34,218 nt of DNA from positions 1-34,218 of the forward strand of contig JAFRSR010000327.1 of the NCBI GenBank assembly GCA_017427485.1. The letters are read 5' to 3'. Numbering within the stretch: the stretch's first letter is position 1; each line of letters opens with the position of its first letter. The notes under the pieces are model-generated. The model was not told the DNA's origin. It worked only from the letters and a program-made list of their open reading frames with translations, and did no database searches. The position numbers were made by a program, and so were the translations under genes. Positions 8,947 through 17,942 of the stretch are shown one piece after another. Origin of the DNA: Kiritimatiellia bacterium (GTDB lineage: Bacteria; Verrucomicrobiota; Kiritimatiellia; RFP12; UBA1067).

Positions 8947-10559
8947 GCGATAACAACCAGAGGGCGAGCGTGTCGTTCAAGCCGATTGACGCGCTGATCG
9001 CGCGTGCAAGGAAGCTTGAGGTCGCGGGCGACGAGGAAAGCCAGAAGCGCGTGGCGGCGACAGTCGCCAGGTTGCGCCACTCGGACGAGCTGATCGACGC
9101 GCAGGGACGGAATCTGATGCGGGACGTCCTGCCGATCCTCAGGAACCGCACCGACCTTCCGAGCGGGGGCGAACTCCAGTTCGTGAGGGACATCCTCCCC
9201 TCGGACGCCGCCACGAAGGGGACTGACGTGCTCATAGCCTTCGCGGACGGGCTTGAGCGCGTTCGCATCGAACAGGGCGGCGAAGCCGACCCGGAGCTGG
9301 ACGTGGAGGCGCTCGGCCTCGACGACATCGACGACGTCGTCGCCGCTCGCGATCGCCTGACGGACGAATATCGTTTGCTGATCGCCGCCATATTCCGTAA
9401 GCTCATAGGCAAGCCAGAAGAATTCACGAAAATCCTGGACCTCGATGAAAAGTCGTCCCTTGGCGACATCATCGCCCGGGCGGTTCAGCCGCCGATCCCG
9501 CCGGCACCAAAAGACGATGGCCTGACTCCGGTCATCCCGCCGGCGCCTCCGTCGGATGGTGATTTGCAACCAATCATCCCACCGGCGCCTCCGCCGGAGG
9601 ATGATTTGCAACCAATCATCCCGCCTGCGCCGCCAGAAGAAGCCGAGTCGGCGGAATCGGGTTCGGCTCCAGATGACGTACGCGTTCCCTCCAATGAGAA
9701 GGTCCAGGAAACCTCGGCTGCCGGGGTGGTCGAGACGGGGGCTGTCGCAGAAAACACCCCTGCGCCCGAGGCTGCGGTCGGCGGCAAATGCGCGGACGTG
9801 GTATTCGTGATAGACGCCAGCGGCTCGATGAGGGAATGCTTTGATCAGCTGCGCACAAACATACGCAAGTTCGTGGAGCCGTTCCGCGAGGAGGGATTTG
9901 ATTCATTGCGATTGGGCCTTCTTGCATATAGCGCAAATATCGACCGCACGGCCAAGAAGTGCATCTACCGGAACATCGTCATTGGCGGCGAAGGCGCGAC
10001 GGCGATGAAATCGCTGTATGGTTCGGTGCCGCCGCGAGGGGAACTATTCTTTACTAGTTCAAAGAACGGTGCGGTGGACACGGATTCGTTCATGCGCCGA
10101 TTGGATGGAGTTCGTTGCAAGGGTGACGAAGACACGGTGTTTGCGCTCGACTGCGCGGCGGATTTCCCCTACGGGCCTCTTGAATCGACTCGTCGCGTGA
10201 TGGTTCTTTTCACGGACGAGAAGATCGAGGATGGCGTGCTGAAGCAGGAGTCCGTCGGCGAGGGGTTCTCGCAGATTGAGAAGGTGATGGAGAAGATCGT
10301 CGACCGGCACATCAGCCTTTATGTGTTTGCGCCCGCAAGTCCGGTCACCGATATGATGTCGGAATTCTCCAGGGTGTTCCTGAAGAACGTGCCGGAGTTT
10401 CGTCCTGAAGCCACGGACACCTGGGCGAACATTGACTTCGCCCGTGTGCTTGAAATGATGGGGAAGCAGGTCTCCTCCTCCTTGTCTGGCGGCAACGAGC
10501 AAGATTTTAATCGGGCTGTCTTCGGCCAGGACAAATGGACGGACGATCGTTGGGCATAG
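8943..10559 (+). CDS. vWA-domain protein with N-terminal helical domain and Pro-rich repeat linker
   Basis: The product has 538 residues and starts at the ATG overlapping the upstream stop. Residues 1-175 form a helical domain of unknown type. They are followed by a linker made of about four copies of a 14-residue IPPAPP-containing repeat (residues about 182-232). A von Willebrand factor A domain follows at about 285-525. Its MIDAS motif DASGS is intact (D291, S293, S295), so divalent-metal-dependent protein binding is expected. The vWA domain is closely paralogous to that of the next gene: FREEGFDSLRLGLLAY is shared, as are ALDCAADFP and GQDKW. This gene ends at GQDKWTDDRWA, where the paralogue continues into a TerD-like domain. 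It is cytoplasmic by lack of a signal. TerY-like adaptor is the best guess for its role. Confidence 0.85.
   Translation: MSDNNQRASVSFKPIDALIARARKLEVAGDEESQKRVAATVARLRHSDELIDAQGRNLMRDVLPILRNRTDLPSGGELQFVRDILPSDAATKGTDVLIAFADGLERVRIEQGGEADPELDVEALGLDDIDDVVAARDRLTDEYRLLIAAIFRKLIGKPEEFTKILDLDEKSSLGDIIARAVQPPIPPAPKDDGLTPVIPPAPPSDGDLQPIIPPAPPPEDDLQPIIPPAPPEEAESAESGSAPDDVRVPSNEKVQETSAAGVVETGAVAENTPAPEAAVGGKCADVVFVIDASGSMRECFDQLRTNIRKFVEPFREEGFDSLRLGLLAYSANIDRTAKKCIYRNIVIGGEGATAMKSLYGSVPPRGELFFTSSKNGAVDTDSFMRRLDGVRCKGDEDTVFALDCAADFPYGPLESTRRVMVLFTDEKIEDGVLKQESVGEGFSQIEKVMEKIVDRHISLYVFAPASPVTDMMSEFSRVFLKNVPEFRPEATDTWANIDFARVLEMMGKQVSSSLSGGNEQDFNRAVFGQDKWTDDRWA
9488..9640 (+). repeat. In-gene Pro-rich tandem repeat
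   Basis: About four degenerate copies of a 42-bp unit encode IPPAPP followed by an acidic stretch and DLQP. The central copies share nearly identical DNA (GATTTGCAACCAATCATCCC occurs twice). Copy number may vary between strains. The encoded stretch is a flexible linker between the helical and vWA domains. Confidence 0.75.
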
Positions 10560-10608
10560 ATTTTCTCAGGAATTTACTGAGAGCAAATTAAAGAAAGGAA
10601 AAACGAAA

Positions 10609-11943
10609 ATGGCAGAAGAAAAAAGAGCAGACGTGGTATTCGTGATCGATGCCAGCGACAGCATGAAACCGTGCTTCGACAAGCTGCGCAGCAGCTTGAA
10701 GAGCTTCATCCAGCCGTTCCGCGAAGAGGGTTTCGACTCGCTTCGCCTGGGGCTTCTGGCCTATAAGGCCGCACCTAACAACGGGAAGTGGGCCTATTTC
10801 CATTCGTGTGTCAATGGCGACGACCCCAACAACATGAAGATCCTCTACGGAGATGACGATGAGGCCAAGAATGCGCTTTTCACGCGCGAGGGCGACCCCG
10901 ACGTCGACGGATTCTGCCGCCGGCTGGACAGCATCCGCTGCTCTGCGGACGAGAACTCGCCGTTGGCGCTTGACTGCGCGGCCGACTTCCCGTTTGAGCC
11001 GCTCTGCTCCGCCCGCCGCGTCATCGTGATGTTCACGGACGAGAAATTCGAGACCGGCGTCCTGAAGAACGAGCCTATCGGGCCGAACTGCTCCGTGCTG
11101 GAGCGTGTGATGAACAAGATCGTCAAGCGCCACATCACCCTTTACCTTTTCGCGCCCGAATGTGAAGCAACGGACATGATGGGCGAATTCTCGCGGGTGA
11201 ACATCAGGAATGTCCCTGCATTCGTCGAAGGGCAGAGCGGCCGTACGGATACCTGGGACCACATCGATTTCGAGAAGGTTCTTGAGGGCATCGGGCGCAG
11301 CGTGTCCGGTTCGGTCCTTCAGGTCGTCGATGAAGGTCCGTTCGACAAGGCCGTCTATGGCCAGGACAAGTGGGCGCTTTCGGCCTGGGGAGCGGCCGAA
11401 TCCGGCGGAGGCGTGATTGACATCACCAACGTCAAGGAGGGTTGTGCCCTTGACATGTCCGAGCCGCTCACGTGGATCAATGCCAAGCTGCATTGGCGTA
11501 CGCCTGTAGATCTCGATTTGCATGCTTTTGTGCGCCTTACGGATGGTAGCTGCCACGAAGTGTCGTTCCGTAATCCTAACGATGGATTCATGAGTTTGGA
11601 CAGGGATGCCGGAATCGGAAACAAGTTGGATGATCCAAGGGGCAATGAGGAGAACATCCGGTGCATAAGCATGGATGGCATTGACAGGATACTGTTTGCC
11701 ACGAAGATCTTCAACGAAGAGGGATGCTTCTCCGATTACAACGGCAGCGTGGAGGTGACGACCAGCAACCCCCGCCAGCCGATGATCAACGTGAACATGC
11801 AGTCGTATGAAAACAAGACCTGGTGCGTGATTGCGATGCTGGACAACAGCGATCCCCGGGCGCCGCGCGTTTTCCCGATCAACCAGGTGATGTCGGATGA
11901 TCCCGATGTGAACGATCCCCGGTGGCGCAATGTCGGGCGATAA
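10609..11943 (+). CDS. vWA-TerD-like fusion protein
   Basis: This 444-residue protein begins directly with a vWA domain. The MIDAS motif is DASDS (D14, S16, S18) and the domain extends to about residue 255. Residues about 265-440 resemble the TerD/stress-protein fold: a Trp-containing strand, then DLDLHAF (301-307), an SFRNPNDG turn, an acidic loop with NEENI (from 346), IDRILFATKIF and a final strand pair ending in AMLDNSD. TerD domains bind calcium and occur in tellurite/stress response systems; the acidic residues here are compatible with metal binding. The ribosome site AAAGAAAGG precedes the ATG. A small stem (TCTCAG/CTGAGA, 10564-10582) lies in the 49-bp gap before it and has no T-run. 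The vWA assignment is firm; the TerD-like assignment is probable. Confidence 0.82.
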   Translation: MAEEKRADVVFVIDASDSMKPCFDKLRSSLKSFIQPFREEGFDSLRLGLLAYKAAPNNGKWAYFHSCVNGDDPNNMKILYGDDDEAKNALFTREGDPDVDGFCRRLDSIRCSADENSPLALDCAADFPFEPLCSARRVIVMFTDEKFETGVLKNEPIGPNCSVLERVMNKIVKRHITLYLFAPECEATDMMGEFSRVNIRNVPAFVEGQSGRTDTWDHIDFEKVLEGIGRSVSGSVLQVVDEGPFDKAVYGQDKWALSAWGAAESGGGVIDITNVKEGCALDMSEPLTWINAKLHWRTPVDLDLHAFVRLTDGSCHEVSFRNPNDGFMSLDRDAGIGNKLDDPRGNEENIRCISMDGIDRILFATKIFNEEGCFSDYNGSVEVTTSNPRQPMINVNMQSYENKTWCVIAMLDNSDPRAPRVFPINQVMSDDPDVNDPRWRNVGR

Positions 11944-11952
11944 GGAGGCCTT

Positions 11953-13737
11953 ATGGCAAATACCTGTTTCGAGGTCGGTCAGATAATCGAAGGTACGTAC
12001 GAAGGCCGTCCTTTCAAGTACCGTGCGCTGAAGGAGGGCGTTGAAGGGTCGGGGTCCGTGTATGGGCCCGGCCTGGACCTTCTCAACAATCGCAAGGTGT
12101 TCCTGAAAAAGTACACGGACCCGGGCCCCCGCAGTGAATGGTTTGCGGCATTCATCGAGTACCATCGCAAACTTCGTGATCGGATCAACGCTTCAGGCGC
12201 AGCGAAACAGCTGATTGTCGACATGGACTTCTTCCAGAACACAAGCGACCGCAACCGTTTCTGGCAGGTCATTGAATATGTCGACAACAGCCGGGACTTG
12301 AAGAGCTACTTGGAGTCCAGGGATACCACCTGGGAACAGCGTGTCAAGTTTGCGAAGGTCTTTATGTTCGCCATGAAGGTTCTGCATAATGATCTTCGCC
12401 TGGTCCATGGCGATCTGAAGCCCGCGAATCTTCTCCTGGTACCGAACGGCGACAACTTCAGGATCAAGCTCATCGACTTTGACCGTCCGGTCTTCCTCGA
12501 CGAGCCCGAGATCCCCTGGGCGGCGACGGAAGGGTACCTGGGGTCGCCGATCTATTTTTCCCCCGAGCATGTGAAGCACCAGCGGCCAACGGACAAGTCG
12601 GACGTCTTTACCTGCGGAATCATCCTTTATCAGCTCCTGGCAAGGGAAGGCCTGCCTTTCGGCGCAGACTCGATTACGAGTGCCTACAATGCGAACACCG
12701 CTCCGAAGCCGCATTTCTACGGAAGCTTCGGCGGGGCAGGGCTTGATGCGCGCATTGCCGATCTGCTGTATTCGATGCTTGATCCGGATCCGGCCAAGCG
12801 TCCGACTGCGGCTGAAGTGCATGGCGCGCTGATTTCCCGTGCCGAGCCCGGCGACCTGCCTGGTACGGCACAAGAGGCCTCGGGGGTGGCCTCCGTCCCT
12901 TTAACGCAAGCGATCCCGCCGGCGCAAAATCCGACGGAGAGCCTGAAGGGCGCGGCCGACATCGTGTTCCTTCTGGACGCGACGGGATCGATGGGCAAGT
13001 GCATCGGGGCATTGAAGGACCATGTTCATTCCTTCATAAGGTCTTTGGTTACGGGCGATTCTGACGGCGGCGTCGCGCCGGTTCAAGACTGGCGCGCACG
13101 AGTCGTCGGCTACCGTGACTTCAAGGACTGCAACGAAAGCGAGTCCAAGGCCAAAGCCTATAATAAATTCGGCAAGGGCGGATGGTTGATCAACAATGCC
13201 TTTACGAGCGACGAGAATGAGCTCCATCGGCAACTTGATTCATTAAAGGCCTTCGGCGGAGGGCCGGAGCCCCAGGAGTCGATGCTTGATGCGCTGATGC
13301 TGGTGATGAAGTCGGGGTACGCTTCGTCGTCGCAGTCTGGAGGCAACGATGCCTATAAGTGGCGGACGAATGGCGCGGGACGCGTGGTGATCGTCTTTAC
13401 GGACGCCGGGTATCATCCCGAGATGTCCTACGGTCCTTCGCGCACGCTTTTCGACGAGAAGGAAATCTACACTCAGGATATCGAGGGCGGAACCCTTGAC
13501 GAAATTCAGACGGCAATCGAGTCGGGGCACTTCAAGATCTACGTCTTCGCCCCGGACATCAAGGACTACGAGGAGTTCAGCGAACTCTCCAACGTGATGA
13601 TATTCAACAACGGAAGCGAGAACGGCGGCTTCTCGTCCACGATCGAGGACGGCAGCGCCTTCAATCGCCTGATTGACGACATTGTCAAGGGCGTCAGCCG
13701 TTCGTCGAGTGATTTCAGGGACATGCCAATGGAGTGA
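11953..13737 (+). CDS. Protein kinase-vWA fusion
   Basis: This 594-residue protein joins a eukaryote-like Ser/Thr kinase (residues about 15-290) to a vWA domain (about 335-580). The kinase has a glycine-rich start (EGVEGSGSVYGPG), a candidate ATP lysine in KVFLKKY, the catalytic loop HGDLKPANLLL (from residue 152), a metal-binding motif that reads DFD (175-177) instead of DFG, an activation-segment end YFSPEH and DKSDVFTCG. The catalytic Asp and Asn are present, so activity is plausible despite the DFD change and the HGD in place of HRD. The vWA MIDAS is DATGS (from D342). AAGGAGG precedes the ATG at 9 bp from the previous stop. The fusion places the phosphorylation activity directly on a vWA adaptor, as in TerY-linked kinase groupings. 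Confidence 0.9.
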   Translation: MANTCFEVGQIIEGTYEGRPFKYRALKEGVEGSGSVYGPGLDLLNNRKVFLKKYTDPGPRSEWFAAFIEYHRKLRDRINASGAAKQLIVDMDFFQNTSDRNRFWQVIEYVDNSRDLKSYLESRDTTWEQRVKFAKVFMFAMKVLHNDLRLVHGDLKPANLLLVPNGDNFRIKLIDFDRPVFLDEPEIPWAATEGYLGSPIYFSPEHVKHQRPTDKSDVFTCGIILYQLLAREGLPFGADSITSAYNANTAPKPHFYGSFGGAGLDARIADLLYSMLDPDPAKRPTAAEVHGALISRAEPGDLPGTAQEASGVASVPLTQAIPPAQNPTESLKGAADIVFLLDATGSMGKCIGALKDHVHSFIRSLVTGDSDGGVAPVQDWRARVVGYRDFKDCNESESKAKAYNKFGKGGWLINNAFTSDENELHRQLDSLKAFGGGPEPQESMLDALMLVMKSGYASSSQSGGNDAYKWRTNGAGRVVIVFTDAGYHPEMSYGPSRTLFDEKEIYTQDIEGGTLDEIQTAIESGHFKIYVFAPDIKDYEEFSELSNVMIFNNGSENGGFSSTIEDGSAFNRLIDDIVKGVSRSSSDFRDMPME

Positions 13738-13742
13738 CGCCG

Positions 13743-14174
13743 ATGAGCTGGAAATGCCATGTGCCAGAATGTCAGTTCGAGAATGACGACGACAACAGCG
13801 TGGTTTGCGCGTGTTGCGGACGGGCGCGGCGCGCGCGGCTGGTGTTGACGGCCCCATCGGGCGCCTCTTGGCGCACGATGATCGACGCCGATGTCACGCG
13901 TGCGGTCTATCGGAGACTGTACCCTGGCGTGGAACATCAATATGTTCCGCGCAACGAGGGCGGGCATCCCTATTCGATCGTGAGGGCGAACACCGGTGAA
14001 TGGCAGTTGTTGGCGAATCCATCCAGTCCGATCAGCACGGTCCTGAACTCCGGGACCTGCGAGGGGGGGCGGCGTTATGGCCTGAAGAAAGGCGACAGCA
14101 TTTCAATCGCGCCGTCGGCGAATGCGGCGAAGACCTACGCGCCGCTGACAGTTTCGCTGCTTCCGGTTGAGTGA
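13743..14174 (+). CDS. RanBP2-type zinc finger-FHA-like protein
   Basis: The product has 143 residues. The ATG at 13743 is chosen because GGAG lies 8 bp upstream, inside the end of the kinase gene. Residues 3-25 fit a RanBP2-type zinc finger (W3, C5, C10, N14, C22, C25). Residues about 35-143 look like a forkhead-associated domain: LVLTAPSG opening strand, HPYSIVRANTGEWQLLAN in the core, VLNSGT where FHA domains have the conserved Asn-Gly turn, and GLKKGDSISIAP near the end. FHA domains bind phosphothreonine, so this is a likely reader for the adjacent kinase. The canonical G-R and S-x-x-H of the binding face are not clearly seen, so phosphopeptide binding is uncertain. Confidence 0.75.
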   Translation: MSWKCHVPECQFENDDDNSVVCACCGRARRARLVLTAPSGASWRTMIDADVTRAVYRRLYPGVEHQYVPRNEGGHPYSIVRANTGEWQLLANPSSPISTVLNSGTCEGGRRYGLKKGDSISIAPSANAAKTYAPLTVSLLPVE

Positions 14175-14196
14175 GCTAAACGAAAGGAATGCCGAG

Positions 14197-16110
14197 ATGA
14201 ATCGAGAGGATTTGACGAAGCGCTGGAACGGCTACTGTCTGGAGTATGTCCCCGACAAGCCCAGAGGCTTTGATCCTGAAGCTTATGTTTTTGGCGCGGA
14301 AGCCCTTCAGGTTCCCGCAAACCTGTCTAGGCAGATGGCCGCCGGCGACAGGCTGGTCAGGCTTGACTTCCGTCAAAAGTCCGCCGAGCGCGGACTCGGC
14401 TCTTTTGAGCGTTCCCAGGACCGGATGAAGGAGCTGACGAAGTTCCTCCGGACCAGCACGCTCCGCATGGCCTTCGACTACGAGATCGGGAAGGGCGATG
14501 ACGTCCATGTCGTCGGTGACGCCGCATCGGTGGCGGATCGCGACATTTGGTTCATTGGCGATGTCCACGGCGACATATTGGCGTTCCGCTCCGCGATGGC
14601 ATTCATTGCCAGCAACTCGCTGCGCCGGCCGATTTACGTGTTTCTCGGCGATTTGTTTGACCGCAATCCATTCGGCTTGAATGTGTTGATAGAGGCGATG
14701 GGGTTGCTGCGTGACGCCCCCGATTCCGTGTTCTTCATCGCCGGGAACCACGACGACGGCCTTGAATGGACGGATGCCGGGTTTTCATCTCGGATCACGC
14801 CCCATCAGTTCTCCGATGAATTGAATGCCTTCGGCGACGGGACGACAAAGGAGTTTGCGAGGGAGTATGTCCGGCTTGCCAAGAAACTGCCCGTCGGGCT
14901 CGTCTTGCCGAATGGTATCTTCGCGACGCATGGCGGGGTGCCGTCCCGGCCGGAACGTGCCGTCAAGAACATCTGGGAGGGACTGGATGCGAAGGGAATC
15001 AAGAAGCTGATCGCGGAAAAGCGGTCGGAATTCCTTTGCAACAGATTTCAGAAGGATGTTTCGAACGGCACCAAGATATCGCCGGATTTCAGTTGGGTGG
15101 AGATTGTGAATTTCGGCGAGGCGATCGAAAAGGCGTACGGCGTGCCCGTTCGATCCATGGTCAGGGGCCACGATCACTGCGATCTCTGCCGTCATGACTG
15201 GGCACGGTCTTCCTTCTCGGGGAATGACAACTGTCCACCCGAGAAGGCGGCGAAAGTGCGCGATGTGCTCACGATGACGTCGATGGTGATGATGTATAAG
15301 GAGGAAAGCCTTCCCGGATTTCTGCAGCACAAGACCTCTTTCCCGACCGTCGCTCGATACAATGCACATGATGCCAAGCCCGATGTTTTCACGATAAGCT
15401 TCGATTCGGCTGCGGCATTGCAGTATTGTGACGAGGCGCGCAAGCCGATATCGGTCGAGCAGGCACGGATTATTGCCGGCAGGAAGGCTTCCGTGGAGGC
15501 TGACCGAGCTCGTATGCGCGCGGAACAGGACGCTGCGGAAAAAGAGTTGAAGAAGTTGCGTGAACAGCTTGGCGAGTTGGACAAAGCGGTTCTTGAGTCG
15601 GAGGGGAGCCTGAAATCGTGGAAGAAAAGGAAGGAGGAATTGGCCGCGCGCCCAGTAGCTGACACGAAGAGGATCCTTGACTTGAAGGAGGAAGTCGAGA
15701 AGATACGTGAACGGTTGAAAAAGCGCAGGCGCGAGCATGAGGATCGCGATCTCCGTGAAAAGCGCGGGGAAATCACGATTGGAGACGATCTTGAACACAT
15801 GTTTAAACAGATCTTTTCCGGAAAGACCGACGAAGCCCTTGAGGCCGACATTGTTGAGTTGCAGGCAAAGATCAGACAGGAGCAAGAGGCTGAAAAAGCC
15901 AAGGATCCGAAGCTCCGCGAGGCCAGTGCAGGCGTGGAGGCCGCTTCGCAGGCTCTTGAAAAGAACAGTCAATTGCAAGCGCAATGTAACGCTCGTTTGG
16001 CGGATCTGGAAAGACGGCATGCGGAAATTATTTCAGAGCTGAATAAAATCAATGACGAGTTGGCCCGTTGCAACGAAGCCGAACGGCTTCTCCAAAAGGA
16101 GGAGAAATGA
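14197..16110 (+). CDS. PPP-family Ser/Thr protein phosphatase with coiled-coil tail
   Basis: The product has 637 residues; the ATG at 14197 follows AAAGGA at 8 bp, preferred over an upstream in-frame TTG. The N-terminal half carries the full PPP signature: GDVHGD (121-126), GDLFDR (151-156), GNHDDG (from 183), HGG (245-247) and RGHDH (323-327). These ligate two metals and activate water for dephosphorylation of phosphoserine/threonine. Residues about 420-637 are a long charged coiled coil (for example EKELKKLREQLGELDKA). It probably reverses the action of the neighbouring kinase (inference). Known Ter-type kinase modules normally use a PP2C phosphatase, so a PPP enzyme here is unusual. The stop overlaps or abuts the next start. 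Confidence 0.9.
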   Translation: MNREDLTKRWNGYCLEYVPDKPRGFDPEAYVFGAEALQVPANLSRQMAAGDRLVRLDFRQKSAERGLGSFERSQDRMKELTKFLRTSTLRMAFDYEIGKGDDVHVVGDAASVADRDIWFIGDVHGDILAFRSAMAFIASNSLRRPIYVFLGDLFDRNPFGLNVLIEAMGLLRDAPDSVFFIAGNHDDGLEWTDAGFSSRITPHQFSDELNAFGDGTTKEFAREYVRLAKKLPVGLVLPNGIFATHGGVPSRPERAVKNIWEGLDAKGIKKLIAEKRSEFLCNRFQKDVSNGTKISPDFSWVEIVNFGEAIEKAYGVPVRSMVRGHDHCDLCRHDWARSSFSGNDNCPPEKAAKVRDVLTMTSMVMMYKEESLPGFLQHKTSFPTVARYNAHDAKPDVFTISFDSAAALQYCDEARKPISVEQARIIAGRKASVEADRARMRAEQDAAEKELKKLREQLGELDKAVLESEGSLKSWKKRKEELAARPVADTKRILDLKEEVEKIRERLKKRRREHEDRDLREKRGEITIGDDLEHMFKQIFSGKTDEALEADIVELQAKIRQEQEAEKAKDPKLREASAGVEAASQALEKNSQLQAQCNARLADLERRHAEIISELNKINDELARCNEAERLLQKEEK

Positions 16111-17942
16111 TGAGCGCCGAGACAATGAAACGTGATCGGGTATTTCTTCGATTTGAAGACGCAGATTATTACTATCGCTCCACTGCCGTTGAAGCCGTGC
16201 GGAGGAAGATCAACGCCGCAGAGCAGGCGAAGGACGAGCTTGCGGCGGTAAGGGCGTACGAGGAATTGGGGACGCTTTTGTCCGCAGGCCGCGACGTGAC
16301 CTGGCGGAGGAAGTTCTTCAACGACTGCCTGCGGCCGATGTCGGACGTAATTATCTCCGAGAAGGTGCGCGGCTATTTGCATGATTTGCTGGGGCGCCAG
16401 GCATTTGACATCGGGATGGCTGATTACATTGGATATTTTGAAAGGGCCGTTGAGCTCGGGAATGATTCCGTTTTTGACAAAGAGGAAGTATTGCGCGCCC
16501 ACCCGGAAATAATCATCAGGTGGATAAAGTGTTATCTGCTGAAATCCGCAAGGGATGCCAAGGTTGAGGGGCGCGAGGCACTCCTTGACCGGATTGTCGC
16601 GACTCGGGATGATGCTTCGGAATATTATCTTGGACTTGCCGATGTCTTGAAGGACAGGTATCGTCCGGCCGCTGACCGCTATTACCGCAAATGCATTAGG
16701 CTCGGCTGTGGGCACGTGGTGGACCGCGAGGAATTCCTAAGCGGAGCTTACGAAGCGGACTATATTGAATGGTTCAAGAGCCTGTGTGCTTCCGGTGTTA
16801 AACCGGCAGAAGCCGCCGAACGGTGCTTCTCGCGTTTGTGGAAGGCCTGTACGGGTTCGGAAAGCCATCGCGAATACGCGGATTCTCTGTGGCGGAGCGG
16901 CGCGAAGCGCGATGCGGTTGTGGAGTATGTACGCGGGGCTGAAGCGAAATTCAACTGGGCGGAACAGTGGCTGCATGCTCATTCCTCGGAGCAGATGGTC
17001 TACGAGGGGTTGTCTGATGCGCTTGTCGACTTCTGGTTCAAGGACTGCGAGAAGTCCCTTGACAGGCAGAAGACGTTAGGCAGGTGTTTCGATCATGGCG
17101 GAGGGTTGAAATATCGGAAAGACTCGAAATATTTTGCATGTGTTGCCAGATGCCGACTGGGAGATGGTGACATTCTCGGTGCAGTGCGGACATGCATTGG
17201 CATGGATAATGAGAAGCAGGGCCGGGTACGAGATTTCATGGAGCAGACCGCTCTTGACGGATTCCAGGATTTGCGTAGGGATCTGCGTGAGGCTCTGCGG
17301 AAGGACGTCGGTTCGCTGGTCGGGAAAGAAATGTCGTCCAAGGAGTATGACAACGTGGTCATTGAGCCGGATTTGAACAACCTTCGGTCCGACGCGCTGC
17401 CGCCGGAGGATCTGAGGAGCCTGCGGGAATACGTAAGGAGCGGTGCGTTGGAGATCTCGCCTTTCAGAATGACAGGCGAGAAGCCGTTGTGCAGTAGATA
17501 TATGTTGCTTGATTTTATGGAGAAGATGTTTGCTGGTGAGAGCGGCCCTTTGATGACTGCCCGTACGATGCGCTTTTTGAAGGAACATTTCGGCAAACTT
17601 GCAGACCGAGAGTTCCGCGATTCCGTAGATCAGGGCAATCCGATGACGACATGCAAATGGCTTATACATCATTTGTTCACGCTGAAAGATTCCTCGGAGC
17701 GAAAGGAGGGAGAGGCTGCGCTTTATCGAATGGTGTCGAAATGGCAACGCGGCGATGACGAGCTTCCGATTAAGTTGCTCGTCAGTTACTGGAAGTCTAT
17801 TGGACGGGACTCCGGTTATATGCTGGCGCTCCGAATATTCTTCGACAATGATCGCGAACTTCGCAAATGGGTTGAGGCCTCAGACGCGAATACGTTATTC
17901 GGACTTGCCTATGAAACTGTCGCAAATGCCGCGAGAGGATGA
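16110..17942 (+). CDS. Large alpha-helical, TPR-like protein of the signalling cluster
   Basis: The product has 610 residues and I do not recognise a named family. The start at 16110 is preferred because AGGAGG (16097-16102) is 7 bp upstream; ATG 16107 gives one extra residue. Most of the protein is helical, with repeated paired-helix segments rich in A, Y, L and R (AVRAYEELGTLLSAG, then YYLGLADVLKD, then AADRYYRKCIRLGCG), as in TPR or Sel1-like repeats. Numerous cysteines and Trp residues are scattered along the chain without a clear metal motif. No signal or membrane segment is visible. It is likely a cytoplasmic scaffold binding other cluster members (inference). Codon use is clearly more A/T-rich than in the flanking genes. 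Confidence 0.7.
   Translation: MSAETMKRDRVFLRFEDADYYYRSTAVEAVRRKINAAEQAKDELAAVRAYEELGTLLSAGRDVTWRRKFFNDCLRPMSDVIISEKVRGYLHDLLGRQAFDIGMADYIGYFERAVELGNDSVFDKEEVLRAHPEIIIRWIKCYLLKSARDAKVEGREALLDRIVATRDDASEYYLGLADVLKDRYRPAADRYYRKCIRLGCGHVVDREEFLSGAYEADYIEWFKSLCASGVKPAEAAERCFSRLWKACTGSESHREYADSLWRSGAKRDAVVEYVRGAEAKFNWAEQWLHAHSSEQMVYEGLSDALVDFWFKDCEKSLDRQKTLGRCFDHGGGLKYRKDSKYFACVARCRLGDGDILGAVRTCIGMDNEKQGRVRDFMEQTALDGFQDLRRDLREALRKDVGSLVGKEMSSKEYDNVVIEPDLNNLRSDALPPEDLRSLREYVRSGALEISPFRMTGEKPLCSRYMLLDFMEKMFAGESGPLMTARTMRFLKEHFGKLADREFRDSVDQGNPMTTCKWLIHHLFTLKDSSERKEGEAALYRMVSKWQRGDDELPIKLLVSYWKSIGRDSGYMLALRIFFDNDRELRKWVEASDANTLFGLAYETVANAARG

Noticed and set aside
10564..10582. TCTCAG/CTGAGA stem between the two vWA genes as a terminator
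   Set aside because: It has only 6 bp, is AT-rich in the loop and lacks a T-run; more likely neutral or a minor leader structure.
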